From Pontibacter litorisediminis (GTDB taxonomy: Bacteria; Bacteroidota; Bacteroidia; Cytophagales; Hymenobacteraceae), in the NCBI RefSeq assembly GCF_029360645.1, contig NZ_JARDUA010000011.1:1-64000 (forward strand): 64,000 nt of DNA. The letters run 5' to 3'. Positions 43,999-54,200 of this stretch are shown here, piece by piece (positions within the stretch are counted from its first letter, which is position 1; each line of letters opens with the position of its first letter). The notes under the pieces were generated by a model. That model searched no databases. It was given only the letters and a program-made list of their open reading frames with translations, and had not been told where the DNA came from. Both the position numbers and the translations under genes were made by a program.

Positions 43999-44099
43999 AA
44001 TATGATAATGCTTTGAAATTTGGTTTAACGGTAAACACCATACGGTTTTCCTGCAGGTATGGGTTATACGTACCGGCACATATTTAGGAAAGGCTGCTT

Positions 44100-45140
44100 T
44101 TACTCCAACACTACCCGCTGCCGCACTACCTCCTGCCCGGCCTCTGCCGTAAGTATGAACACTCCACGGAGGCCCTGTAGCTGCTCCTGCGTAAGCTGCA
44201 ACTGTTCTGCATCGTTGCGGAGGCGCTGCTCAAAGACCACCCTGCCCGTCAGGTCCTGCAGCTGCACCCGAACCTGCTGGCCTGGTGCGCTCGTTGAGAT
44301 ACTTACCTGGCAATCGCCGCTGAGGCAGGGGTTCGGCAGCAGCAGTGCCTGCAGCTTTCCGGCTTGTTCGGTGGCAGTTACGGCCACAACCTTGCTGTAC
44401 TCATACTGGCCGTCAAAATCCACTTGCTTTAGGCGGTAATAGTTTAAGCCCGGGTGCGGGTGCTTGTCCAGGAAGCGGTACTTCAGCGTAACGGCAGAAT
44501 TGCCGTGGCCTTCAACGCTGCCAAGCAGCTCGAAGGTGTTGCCGTCGGCACTCCGCTCCACCTCAAAGTGGCTGTTGTTTTGCTCGCTGGCAGTCTCCCA
44601 ATCCAGGCTGATGCCGCTCTGGGTGGCTTTGCCCTCAAAACGGGAGAGCTCCACGGGGAGTGGAGTGATGGGGAGGCAAGGGTCATCCGAGTCCAGGCGC
44701 GCTTGCAGGTCAACCACATTGGTCGGAAAAGGAATCTGAGGGAACCCGGGGAGCGGTATGGGAATATAGAAGAAGGTGGCTACCAGAACATCGGGCGCTG
44801 CTGTGAAAATGGCTCTATTTACAACCAGCTCCACAAAATTATTGTTTTCGGCCAGGTCCTCCCGAGTTACCAGCGTAGGCAAGCCGCCAGCAGGGGACAG
44901 GATGAGGCCATCGATGTTAGAGCAGGCACCCCCGGTGTTGATAAAGGCCGTGAGCACGACAAGGAGGCTAGGCGATGTAGGGCTTTCCTCCTGAATCGAT
45001 TCGAACTCTACGAACAGGCAGTCGTCCTCATAAGAGCAAACGCCTACCTGAACCTGTGCTTTTGTGGTTGTGCCGGAAAGCAAGAGGAGTAAAGCAGAAA
45101 GTATAGCTGGTAGGCTTAATAAAGTAAAATTTTTTCTCAT
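44100..45140 (-). CDS. secreted protein with T9SS type A sorting tail
   Basis: From the ATG at 45140, 346 residues. A signal peptide ends near TTTKAQ. A beta-sandwich follows, with FEGKATQSGISLDWETASEQNNSHFEVERS near residue 165 (a domain common before T9SS tails). The C-terminal tail (NPCLSGDCQVSISTSAPGQQVRVQLQDLTG, residues about 270-300) ends in QRVVLE. It is likely secreted by the type IX system and attached to the cell surface. The N-terminal region is unrecognised. Confidence 0.82.
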   Translation of the reverse strand: MRKNFTLLSLPAILSALLLLLSGTTTKAQVQVGVCSYEDDCLFVEFESIQEESPTSPSLLVVLTAFINTGGACSNIDGLILSPAGGLPTLVTREDLAENNNFVELVVNRAIFTAAPDVLVATFFYIPIPLPGFPQIPFPTNVVDLQARLDSDDPCLPITPLPVELSRFEGKATQSGISLDWETASEQNNSHFEVERSADGNTFELLGSVEGHGNSAVTLKYRFLDKHPHPGLNYYRLKQVDFDGQYEYSKVVAVTATEQAGKLQALLLPNPCLSGDCQVSISTSAPGQQVRVQLQDLTGRVVFEQRLRNDAEQLQLTQEQLQGLRGVFILTAEAGQEVVRQRVVLE

Positions 45141-45555
45141 AACAGGGTAGCTAACAATTAAGACGCACGGAGTCAGCAGGGGCATACCCAATTACCAAGG
45201 GGTAAACGGAGAATATATTGCAAGGCAGGGTGGGGCTATTTGCCTTTCGCAGAGGTTTTAGTACACTTTTTCTCTCATGTTATGTACGGTTTCTGAACAA
45301 CTTGGAGCTTGCGGGAAGGCTGATTTTAGTGAAGCTTTATAAATAATTTGTGAACCTCTGTGGATGGTACCAAATTAGGAGCCACACGAATGGCGCGCAC
45401 TTCCTGGCTGCAAGGGCAAGGGCATCTGCCTGAGCACCAACTGCAACAAAGGCCTTCAAAAAGCGGTTATCTATTCGTATCTTTACAGATTGAAAATTAG
45501 CTTAAAACAGCCTCAGAAACGGCAACTTATACTTGCTGGCGGGGCTAACCAAAGT
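45141..45555. other. 415-bp divergent intergenic region
   Basis: Lies between the T9SS cargo gene (minus) and uvrA (plus). A TTG-started extension of the uvrA frame begins at 45490 but is not supported. Nothing else is recognised. Confidence 0.5.
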
Positions 45556-48363
45556 ATGGCAAACATAACCGAAGATAATTTAGACGAGCTGGATGCCCGT
45601 CAGAACATCATTATAAAGGGCGCGCGGGTGCACAACCTCAAAAACCTGAGTGTGGCCCTGCCCCGCAACAAGTTCATCGTCATCACTGGCCTCTCCGGCT
45701 CCGGCAAGTCGTCGCTGGCGTTCGATACGCTCTATGCCGAGGGGCAGCGCATGTACGTGGAGAGCCTGAGCTCCTACGCGCGCCAGTTCCTGGGCCGCAT
45801 GGACAAACCCGACGTGGACTACATCCGCGGTATCAGCCCGGCCATTGCCATTGAGCAGAAGGTGAGCATCAAGAACAACCGCTCCACCGTGGGCACCAGC
45901 ACCGAGATCTACGATTACCTGAAGCTGCTCTATGCCCGCATCGGCAAAACCTACTCGCCTATCTCAGGAGAGGTGGTGCAGAAAGACAGCGTTACCGATG
46001 TGGTGGACTTTATTTTCTCGCTGGAGGATGAGGCCCGGGTAATGATTCTGGCGCCGCTGCACCAGCACAAGGAGCGCACGCTGGCCAAGGAGCTGGACCT
46101 GCTGCTGCAGAAAGGCTATTCCCGCATCTACGCCAACGGGCAGGTATACTTTATTGAGGAGCTGCTGGAGGAGAAGAAGCCGAATTTGGGTAAGGAGGTG
46201 TACATCCTGGTGGACCGCGCCGTGATCTACAAATCGGACGAGGACCTGCAGTTCCGCATCGCGGATTCGGTGCAGACAGCCTTTTTCGAGGGCCATGGCG
46301 AGTGCCGCGTCAAGTATGGCAACGATGAGGAGCGCGTGTTTTCCGACAGGTTTGAGTTGGACGGAATGGTGTTCGAGGAGCCGTCGGTAAACTTCTTCAG
46401 CTTCAACAACCCCTACGGCGCCTGCCAGACCTGCGAGGGCTTCGGCTCTGTGCTCGGCATCGACCCAGACTTAGTTATACCTGATAAAAGCCTGACCGTG
46501 TATGAGGGGGCGATCGCGCCCTGGCGCACCGATAAGATGAGCGAATGGCTGCAGCCGCTGCTCAAAAACGGTATCCGCTTCGACTTCCCGATCCACCGCC
46601 CATACAATGAACTGACGGAGGCGGAGCAGGAGCTGCTGTGGACCGGCAACAAGTACTTTTCTGGCCTCAATGCCTTTTTCAAAGAGATACAGTCGCAGAC
46701 GCACAAGATACAGTACCGCGTGATGCTCTCGCGCTACCGTGGCCGCACCACCTGCCCCGACTGCAAGGGCTCGCGCCTGCGCAAGGATGCCAGCTACGTA
46801 AAAGTAGGTGGCAAAAGTATAACCGACCTCGTGCTGATGCCGATCACGCAGGTGCTGCCGTTTTTCCGCAACCTACAGCTAACGGAGCATGAAGAGAACG
46901 TGGCCGAGCGCCTGGTAACCGAGGTGACGAACCGTCTGGGTTACCTGGAGCGCGTGGGCCTGGGGTACCTAACCCTCAACCGGCTTTCCAATACCTTGTC
47001 CGGAGGCGAGAGCCAACGTATCAACCTGGCCACTTCCTTGGGTAGTGCTTTGGTGGGATCGATGTACATCCTGGATGAGCCAAGCATTGGCCTGCACCCG
47101 AAGGACTCGGAGCAGTTGATCGGGGTGCTGCGCTCGCTGCAGCAGCTGGGTAATACGGTGATTGTGGTGGAGCACGAGGAAGAGATGATGCGGGCGGCCG
47201 ACCAATTAATTGACATTGGTCCGGAGGCCGGCACGGGTGGCGGTAACCTGATGTTCCAGGGAACCCTGGAGGAGTTGACGAAGAAAGCGGACACCTATAC
47301 GTCCAGGTACCTGAGTGGCCGCATGGAGGTGCCGGTGCCGCCCCAGCGCCGTAAGTGGCGCAATGCCATTGAGATCATCGGTGCCCGCGAGAACAATCTC
47401 AAAAACCTGAGCGTGAAGATTCCGCTGGATGTGATGACGGTGGTGACAGGGGTGAGCGGCTCCGGCAAATCCACACTGATCAAGAAGATACTGGCCCCGG
47501 CCATGCAGAAGCTGCACGGAGCTACTTCGGAGGCTACCGGTAAGTTTGATAAACTGGCAGGCGACTACGGTAAAATAGAGCACGTGGAGTTTGTGGACCA
47601 GAACCCGATCGGCAAGTCGTCGCGCTCTAACCCGGTGACCTACGTGAAAGCTTACGACGCCATCCGTACCTTGTATGCCGATCAGCCGCTGGCAAAGTCG
47701 CGGGGCTTTAAGCCGTCGCACTTCTCGTTCAACATCGAGGGCGGCCGCTGCGAAGTGTGCCAGGGCGAAGGGCAGGTGAAGATCGAGATGCAGTTCATGG
47801 CCGATATCTACCTGACCTGTGAGAGCTGCCATGGCCAGCGCTTTAAGCAGGATGTGCTCGACATCAAGTATAAAGACAAGAGCATCTCGGATGTGCTGGA
47901 CATGACTATTGCCGACAGCATCGACTTCTTTGCCGAGCAGCCAAAGATCATCGAAAAGCTGAAGCCGCTGAACGATGTGGGATTAGGCTATATCCGGCTG
48001 GGGCAATCGAGCAACACGCTTTCGGGGGGCGAGGCGCAGCGCGTAAAGTTGGCGTCCTTCCTGACGAAGGGCGTGCAGCCGCACCAGGAGAATATCCTGT
48101 TTATCTTCGATGAGCCTAGCACCGGTCTGCATTTCCACGACATCAGCAGGCTGCTTACCTCTATCAACGCGCTCATCGAGAACGGCAACACCGTCGTAAT
48201 CATTGAGCACAACATGGACATCATCAAATCTGCCGATTGGATCATCGACCTGGGGCCGGAAGGCGGCATAAACGGTGGCCACCTGCTGTTTGAGGGCACA
48301 CCAGAGGATATGGCGAAGCTGGAGGATAACCACACGGCCCGCTTTCTGAAGGATAAGCTTTAG
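45556..48363 (+). CDS. uvrA: excinuclease ABC subunit A
   Basis: The DNA-damage sensor of nucleotide excision repair. 935 residues from the ATG at 45556 ([13 protein letters not shown]). Two ABC modules have Walker [12 protein letters not shown] near residue 48 and [10 protein letters not shown] near residue 645, with LSGGE signatures. The zinc-binding CxxC pairs are CPDCKGSRL and, in the second half, CEVCQGEGQ / CESCHGQRF. The longer frame to 45490 lacks family support. Confidence 0.96.
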   Translation: MANITEDNLDELDARQNIIIKGARVHNLKNLSVALPRNKFIVITGLSGSGKSSLAFDTLYAEGQRMYVESLSSYARQFLGRMDKPDVDYIRGISPAIAIEQKVSIKNNRSTVGTSTEIYDYLKLLYARIGKTYSPISGEVVQKDSVTDVVDFIFSLEDEARVMILAPLHQHKERTLAKELDLLLQKGYSRIYANGQVYFIEELLEEKKPNLGKEVYILVDRAVIYKSDEDLQFRIADSVQTAFFEGHGECRVKYGNDEERVFSDRFELDGMVFEEPSVNFFSFNNPYGACQTCEGFGSVLGIDPDLVIPDKSLTVYEGAIAPWRTDKMSEWLQPLLKNGIRFDFPIHRPYNELTEAEQELLWTGNKYFSGLNAFFKEIQSQTHKIQYRVMLSRYRGRTTCPDCKGSRLRKDASYVKVGGKSITDLVLMPITQVLPFFRNLQLTEHEENVAERLVTEVTNRLGYLERVGLGYLTLNRLSNTLSGGESQRINLATSLGSALVGSMYILDEPSIGLHPKDSEQLIGVLRSLQQLGNTVIVVEHEEEMMRAADQLIDIGPEAGTGGGNLMFQGTLEELTKKADTYTSRYLSGRMEVPVPPQRRKWRNAIEIIGARENNLKNLSVKIPLDVMTVVTGVSGSGKSTLIKKILAPAMQKLHGATSEATGKFDKLAGDYGKIEHVEFVDQNPIGKSSRSNPVTYVKAYDAIRTLYADQPLAKSRGFKPSHFSFNIEGGRCEVCQGEGQVKIEMQFMADIYLTCESCHGQRFKQDVLDIKYKDKSISDVLDMTIADSIDFFAEQPKIIEKLKPLNDVGLGYIRLGQSSNTLSGGEAQRVKLASFLTKGVQPHQENILFIFDEPSTGLHFHDISRLLTSINALIENGNTVVIIEHNMDIIKSADWIIDLGPEGGINGGHLLFEGTPEDMAKLEDNHTARFLKDKL

Positions 48364-48384
48364 GAGAAGTATAAAATATGAAAA

Positions 48385-48420
48385 GCCGCTGCAAGTATAC
48401 ATGCAGCGGCTTTTTTGTTT
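48385..48420 (+). terminator. intrinsic terminator of uvrA
   Basis: GCCGCTGCA (48385-48393) pairs with TGCAGCGGC (48402-48410) around a loop containing AGTATAC, followed by TTTTTT. The core is the reverse complement of the terminator at 119-150. Confidence 0.88.
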
Positions 48421-48539
48421 GCTGTGCCGGGTTCCAACCATCCCTACCCTCGTGAGAGGAAAGTATACCTGCTTCTTTCACTGCCCTCCTGCAAGGATCT
48501 TGTGGGAAGGGAGGTGAAGCTGAGGCTACTGGCTTCGAA

Positions 48540-48952
48540 ATCCAACCACCCCTCTATCCCCTCCTTGATTAAGGAGGGGAATTTTCACCTTCCCCCAACC
48601 CTCTCCTAAGAACAGGAGAGGGAGCTTTTCAGCAAACGATTACACTCCTATAGTCCCCTCAAGGGGACAGTTGCAGAAAGCCTCAGCTACCGAATTTGTA
48701 CCCAGTTTTTCTGTGAGGCGCCTATGCGAGTTTTTCCGGTGCCCGGAGGGCATTGCGACGTAGGAGCAAAGGAAAAGCTCCCAGCGCCGAATAGGAAAAC
48801 GAGGCCTCCCGGCCTAGGAGGGCAGAAAGTGTACTATGGAACGGGTCGTTTGTAGGAACTAGAGGATAAGTGGTAGCTAGAAAGTACAGCTTGGTTCCAA
48901 CTGCAGAAAGTGGGGGCCAAAGTATAACGGCACCAGCGGGCGCTTGCGCCAG
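48540..48952 (-). repeat. dispersed intergenic repeat, copy B (inverted)
   Basis: Its reverse complement matches 28703-29045 block by block, including GGAACCAAGCT, CTAGCTA, AGGCCGGGAGGCCTCG, TTTCCTTTGCT, ACCGGAAA and GGTAGCTGAGGCT. Copy B also carries an extra segment with several GGAGGGG-type runs (48540-48640). Confidence 0.7.
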
Positions 48953-49129
48953 AAGACCCTTGAAGTATAAAAGTATAAAGTATCGCTAAGTATAAATCAG
49001 CAAGTATGAACTTAACAAATACTGCGGCAAAGTATAGGTAGAGGAGGTACACCAAATTTTCCTATCTTGCCGTAAAGCTTCGGAGCAAGCAAACCAACGT
49101 ATAACGAACATCAACCCAAAGTATAAAAC

Positions 49130-49891
49130 ATGAGAAAGCGAATTGTTGCAGGCAACTGGAAAATGAACAAAACCGCCGAAGAGGCGCTCTCGCTGGTGTC
49201 GGAGATCGATAACATGGTGCAGGACGAGGTGAACAGCGATGTGACCGTGGTAGTGGCCCCTCCGTTTCCATTCCTGCAGAGCGTAGGCAAACTGGTGCAG
49301 GGCAACGATAAAATGCACCTGGCCGCCCAAAACGTGAGCGAGCACGAGAGTGGCGCCTACACCGGCGAGGTATCGGCTGCGATGCTGAAGTCTGTGGGCG
49401 TGGAGTACGTAATCATCGGGCACAGCGAACGCCGCCTGTACCACCACGAGGATGCCCAGACGCTGTACAAAAAGCTGAAGGCAACGATTGCCCATGGTAT
49501 GAAGCCGATCTTCTGCTGCGGCGAGCCGCTGGAGGAGCGCGACGCCGACCGCCACTTCGACTATGTGGGCAAGCAGCTGCACGACAGCCTTTCCTACCTC
49601 AGCAACGAGGAGTTTGACCAGGTGGTGGTGGCCTACGAGCCGATTTGGGCTATTGGTACCGGCCGCACCGCCAGCAGCCAGCAGGCGCAGGAAATGCACG
49701 AGTACATCCGGGAGCAGCTGGCCCGCATGTTCGATGCCGAGGCAGCCTACAACACCCCCATCCTTTACGGCGGCAGCTGCAACCCAAGCAACGCCCAGGA
49801 GCTGTTCTCGCAGGCTGATGTGGACGGCGGCCTGATCGGCGGCGCGTCGCTTAAATCAAGGGATTTTACGGATGTGATCAAATCCATATAA
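49130..49891 (+). CDS. tpiA: triosephosphate isomerase
   Basis: Glycolytic interconversion of DHAP and glyceraldehyde-3-phosphate. 253 residues. Catalytic Lys in GNWKMNKT, His in IIGHSERR, Glu in AYEPIWAIGTGRTAS, and the C-terminal phosphate loops are all present. A dense AAGTATA cluster precedes it. Confidence 0.97.
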   Translation: MRKRIVAGNWKMNKTAEEALSLVSEIDNMVQDEVNSDVTVVVAPPFPFLQSVGKLVQGNDKMHLAAQNVSEHESGAYTGEVSAAMLKSVGVEYVIIGHSERRLYHHEDAQTLYKKLKATIAHGMKPIFCCGEPLEERDADRHFDYVGKQLHDSLSYLSNEEFDQVVVAYEPIWAIGTGRTASSQQAQEMHEYIREQLARMFDAEAAYNTPILYGGSCNPSNAQELFSQADVDGGLIGGASLKSRDFTDVIKSI

Positions 49892-49910
49892 AATACAATA
49901 GGAAATTGTT

Positions 49911-49950
49911 AAAAAGGTCGCTGGTCTGCTGGACGAGCGACCTTTTTTTG
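49911..49950 (+). terminator. intrinsic terminator of tpiA
   Basis: AAAAAGGTCGCT (49911-49922) pairs with AGCGACCTTTTT beginning at 49936; a T-run follows. Confidence 0.85.
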
Positions 49951-49981
49951 TATCTTGCCTATATTTTAGCAAATTAATATT

Positions 49982-50335
49982 ATGCAGATACTGTTCACCC
50001 TATGGCTGGCCCTGCTGCCTTACGTAAACGCTGCCCCTGCCGCAGAAGCAGCGCGCAACCACTGCCAGGTGTATGGTTCTGTGTACCTGGAGCGCAACCC
50101 CCTGTACAAGAATACCGCCTCGCATGTGGTGTTCCTGGGGGAGGAAGAGGCCTTCGCCAACATGGTAGTATACCGTGAGAGCAACAAGCTCTTTGCCGAT
50201 GGGCCCGCCGTTTGGTACGTTACGCCTAACAAGGCCTTTGCCGACCACGTGCTGTACGTGACCGACCAGCGCCACCAGGCCGATTTTACAGTGCATTTTA
50301 CTGATGTGCGCTCTTTTGCCACCTGCCGAGAATAA
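49982..50335 (+). CDS. small secreted DUF6150-like protein
   Basis: A 117-residue protein with a signal peptide (1-18). It has the repeating beta pattern CQVYGSVYLE, VVFLGEEEAFANMVVY, WYVTPNKAFADHVLYVT and ADFTVHFTD, ending in a Cys. This resembles the DUF6150 family of Bacteroidota, function unknown. It ends 9 bp before prmA. Confidence 0.65.
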   Translation: MQILFTLWLALLPYVNAAPAAEAARNHCQVYGSVYLERNPLYKNTASHVVFLGEEEAFANMVVYRESNKLFADGPAVWYVTPNKAFADHVLYVTDQRHQADFTVHFTDVRSFATCRE

Positions 50336-50344
50336 TTTTTTACC

Positions 50345-51172
50345 ATGGATTTTATAGAAGTAACCTTAAAAGTAAACGCAGACTTTGCGGACATACTGAC
50401 GGCCGAGCTCGGGGAACTGGGTTTTGATGCCTTTGTGGAGACGGAAGATGGCTTCAGTGCCTACATCGAAGAGGGCAAGTATAGCCAGCAGGCGCTGGAG
50501 GAAGTGCTGGCCCGCTACGCCGACTTTGTGCAGGTGGAGTATACCACCCAAAAGATCGCCCGCCAGAACTGGAACGAGGAGTGGGAACGCAACTTTGAGC
50601 CGCTGTTCATTGGCGGGGAAGTATCGGTACGCGCCTCTTTCCACGAGAAACCTGCCAATGCCAAGTATGATATTGTCATCAACCCGAAGATGTCGTTCGG
50701 CACGGGCCACCACGAAACCACCACGCTCATGATCGAGAACCAGCTGACGCTGGACCACCAGGGCAAGCGCGTGCTGGATATGGGCTGCGGCACCGGCATT
50801 CTGGCGATCATGGCCGGCGAACTGGGCGCCTCTGATATTGTGGCAGTGGAGATCGAGGACTGGACCGTGGAGAACGCCCGCGAGAATGCCGAGCTGAACG
50901 GCTACGGAAGTATAGACGTGCGTCTGGGTGGCGCTGAGACCATTGCCGGCGATCAACCATACGATATCATCCTAGCCAACATCAACCGGAACGTTTTGCT
51001 GGAAGACATGCCGGCCTACAAGGCTGTGCTGAAGCCGGGCGGCTTCCTACTGCTCAGCGGCTTTTACACCGAAGACCTGCCCATGATCCAGCAGCGCTGC
51101 CAGGAGCTGGGGCTGAGGTATGTGTCGCACCGGGTCAAGAATAACTGGGTTTCTGCCGTTTTCAGCGCCTAG
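50345..51172 (+). CDS. prmA: ribosomal protein L11 methyltransferase
   Basis: SAM-dependent trimethylation of L11. 275 residues. An N-terminal substrate-binding domain precedes a Rossmann core with KRVLDMGCGTGILAIMAGE near residue 138, a conserved acidic loop (AVEIEDWTVENA) and ANINRNVLL. It lies close behind the DUF6150-like gene. Confidence 0.94.
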   Translation: MDFIEVTLKVNADFADILTAELGELGFDAFVETEDGFSAYIEEGKYSQQALEEVLARYADFVQVEYTTQKIARQNWNEEWERNFEPLFIGGEVSVRASFHEKPANAKYDIVINPKMSFGTGHHETTTLMIENQLTLDHQGKRVLDMGCGTGILAIMAGELGASDIVAVEIEDWTVENARENAELNGYGSIDVRLGGAETIAGDQPYDIILANINRNVLLEDMPAYKAVLKPGGFLLLSGFYTEDLPMIQQRCQELGLRYVSHRVKNNWVSAVFSA

Positions 51173-51228
51173 CTTAGGCTGTAGTATAAGAGTATAAGTT
51201 ACCATCCAATCATCCAACCGCTACCTTT

Positions 51229-54200
51229 ATGAAACAACTTTTACCCTTCATCCTGTTTTTTACGGTTCTGACGGCGCAGGCGCAGCAGGTAAAGCTATCT
51301 GCCGAGCCTGACAAGTTTGTGGGAGATGTGAAAGCCCTGCTGCTGGCGGGTAAAGTTGAGAACGCAGAGGCGCTTTCCGCTGACCTGGAGGAAGTATGGA
51401 GCAACGGGAGACTCTCCTCGAGGCAGCAGAAGGAGGTGATGGACATTGCTCAGCAGATGTACCGCAAGCGCATGCGCAGCAATCCGCACTTCTCCGACTT
51501 CTTTACCATGGTAACGGCCGGCATCAAGAAGCAGAACCTGCGCCCTGCCCAGCTGGATAACATGCTGGAGGTAACGGCCAAGGCAGTAAAGCAGGAGGAC
51601 ACGAAGCACCTGGAGCAGTACCTGCGCACTGTCAGCTTGTTCCTGGATCAGGGTAAGTTGTTTCAGAATACCTATTACAGCCTTCGCGCCTCCGGTGGCA
51701 GCTTCAGCTTTGCCTACGAAGGGGCCAGCAAGGCTGCCGAAGAGCAGGAGGAAGGTGCGGATGCCTGGGGAAGCGTGTCGTGGGATGATGAGGCAAGCAC
51801 AAGCGAAGATGCCTGGGAGGATGACGGTTGGGGCACAGTAGCCCCGAAGCCGAAGAAAGAGGACAAGCAGAAAAGCGCCCAGAAACAGAAAGAAAGCCTG
51901 AAGCGTATGTATGTGCCGGCCATGCCAAAAGTATCGGGACCGGTGCTAAAGCTGGAGAAGGTCGCGCTTGTGTTCGTTACCCCCTGGGACTCCGCTGCCA
52001 TCCAGAACACCGCCGGCCAGCTGATGCTGACGCAGAACATGTTTGTTGGCGACGGCGGCACGTTTGACTGGGAGGTGAAAGGAGAGGCTGCCAAAGCCGA
52101 GCTGAACAAGTATAGCTTTAACACCAGCTTTGCCGGCTTTAAGGCCCCGGATGTAAAAGTAACCTATAATGCCGTACTGGCTGCTCCTGTGGATGGCGCG
52201 CTGGAGTGGATGAGCAGCAAGCGCAAGAACGGCAACTACCCTTATCCTAAGTTTACCTCCTTCACCAGCGATGCCCGCCTGAACAGCCTGGGCAACGACA
52301 TTGCCTACAACGGTGGTTTTTCGCTTACCGGCAACATCATCGGCAGCCGGCCGCTGGACGGTAGCCTGTCGCAGCTGGTAGTATCGCACCAGGGCAAGCG
52401 TAAGTTCCGCACCATGGCCCGCAACTATACGTTTGAGGACTCGCTGGTGCTGGCCAACCGGGCCACCGTGTCGGTATACCAGGGGCAGGACTCGCTCATG
52501 CATCCGGCCATGCAGCTCCGCTACTCCCGCGTAAACCAGGACCTGACCCTAACGAAAGACAAGGGCCCGTACGCCCGCACGCCTTTTTACGACTCCTACC
52601 ATAACCTGGAGATCACCGCAGAGCGGGTGCATTGGAACTTGAACAAGCCAGAGATAGATTTCTCCATCCTGAACACGAAAACCCTGATTCCGGTACAGCT
52701 GGAGTCTACCGAGTACTTTTCCAATGTGCGGTACCAGCAGCTGGTAGGCATCGCGCCTTTCCACCCCCTGCAGGTGCTGGTGGGTTACGGAGCCAAGGCA
52801 AAGTCAAGCACGTTTTACGCGAGCGATGTAGCCCGTGCCACCCGCGTGGATGAGAAGGCTATCCGCGAGGCGGCCCAGGCGATGGCCTACCAGGGCTACA
52901 TGGACTACGACCCCGCCTCCGGTTACATCGAGCTTAAGAACAAGGCCTGGCATTATGTGGGGGCCTCCCGCGACAAAAACGACTACGACCACATCGTGAT
53001 CAAGTCGGTGGTGCCGTCTGGCCGAAACGCGACCCTAAACCTGGAGAACAACAAGCTAACCGTGCGCGGGGTGAACAAGATCACCTTTAACAACGATACC
53101 GCCAGCGTGTACGTTTTGCCGCGCCGTGAAGAGATACACATCCTGAAGAACCGCGACATCGAGTTTGACGGGCAGGTATACGCCAGCCGCCTCGCTTTGC
53201 GCGGCACCGAGTTCAGGTTCAACTACGATGAGTTCTCCATCGACCTGACTAAGCTGGATACCATTGCCCTGGTGACGAACAGCCGCAAGGCGAAAAACAT
53301 GAAGACCTCGGAGCAGGTGATGACCAGTAGCTCGTCAGGAAAGCTGTACATCAACAAGCCGAATAATAAATCCGGGGAGAAATTTATGCCGGAGTACCCT
53401 AAGTTTGATGCGGTGGCCGGTGCGCAGATGGCCTTTTCACGCCCCGAGGTGGCAGGAGGGGCCTACGACAGCACCGTGTATTTCGACATGCCCCCCTTTA
53501 AGCTCGACAGTCTGAGCTCAGGCAATCACATCGTTTCCTTTGATGGCACGTTCCACTCCGGCGGCATCTTCCCGCCGATAAAGGCAAAGTTGCAGATGAT
53601 GCCCGACGAGACCATGGGCTTTTATCACCAACCACCCGCCAAAGGCCTGGAAACCTACGGAGGCAAGGGCATGGTGTACGACACCATTATGATGAGCGCA
53701 GCGGGCATTCAGAGCCGGGGCAAGCTTACCTACCTTTCCGCCACGCTGCAGGCGCCGGTGTACACGTTCTATAAAAATGGTGCCGTGGCAGAGGGCGGCA
53801 CAGAGCTCACCATCAGCGAGAGCACCATAAACGGGACGAAGTATCCAGCGGCTACGTTGAAGGGCTTTAACATGAACTGGCAGCCGCAGGCCGACACCAT
53901 GTACTTGCAAACCACCAAGGACCCGATGGCAGTGTACAAAGAAGGGTATGCTTTTACGGGGGTGGCCAAATTGTCGCCGGGAGGCTTGTACGGTAGCGGT
54001 GTGCTGGATAATGCCTATGCCAACGTTACGTCAGGCAAGTTTCGGTTCGACCAGCGCAGCTTTAGCGGCAATAACGCCCAGTTGCTCGTGAAGTCGGATG
54101 TGGAGGGAAGCCCGGCGATTAAGGCACAGGACGTGGCTTTCTCCTACGACATGACCTCCGGCTTTGTGGACTTTGAGAGCGAGCAGAAAGGTGCCGCTAT

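Larger units (their letters stand above)
48364..49129. other. 766-bp intergenic region with repeat copy B and an AAGTATA cluster
   Basis: It holds the uvrA terminator, the inverted copy of the dispersed repeat (about 48540-48952) and at least six AAGTATA sites between 48920 and 49125. No gene is supported. Confidence 0.7.

Noticed and set aside
43999-44079. N-terminal extension of the bTHX frame
   Set aside because: bTHX proteins begin MGKGDKKSRRG; the extra residues have no family support.
45490-45555. TTG-started N-terminal extension of UvrA
   Set aside because: The 22 added residues are not part of the UvrA family and the ATG at 45556 gives the normal length.
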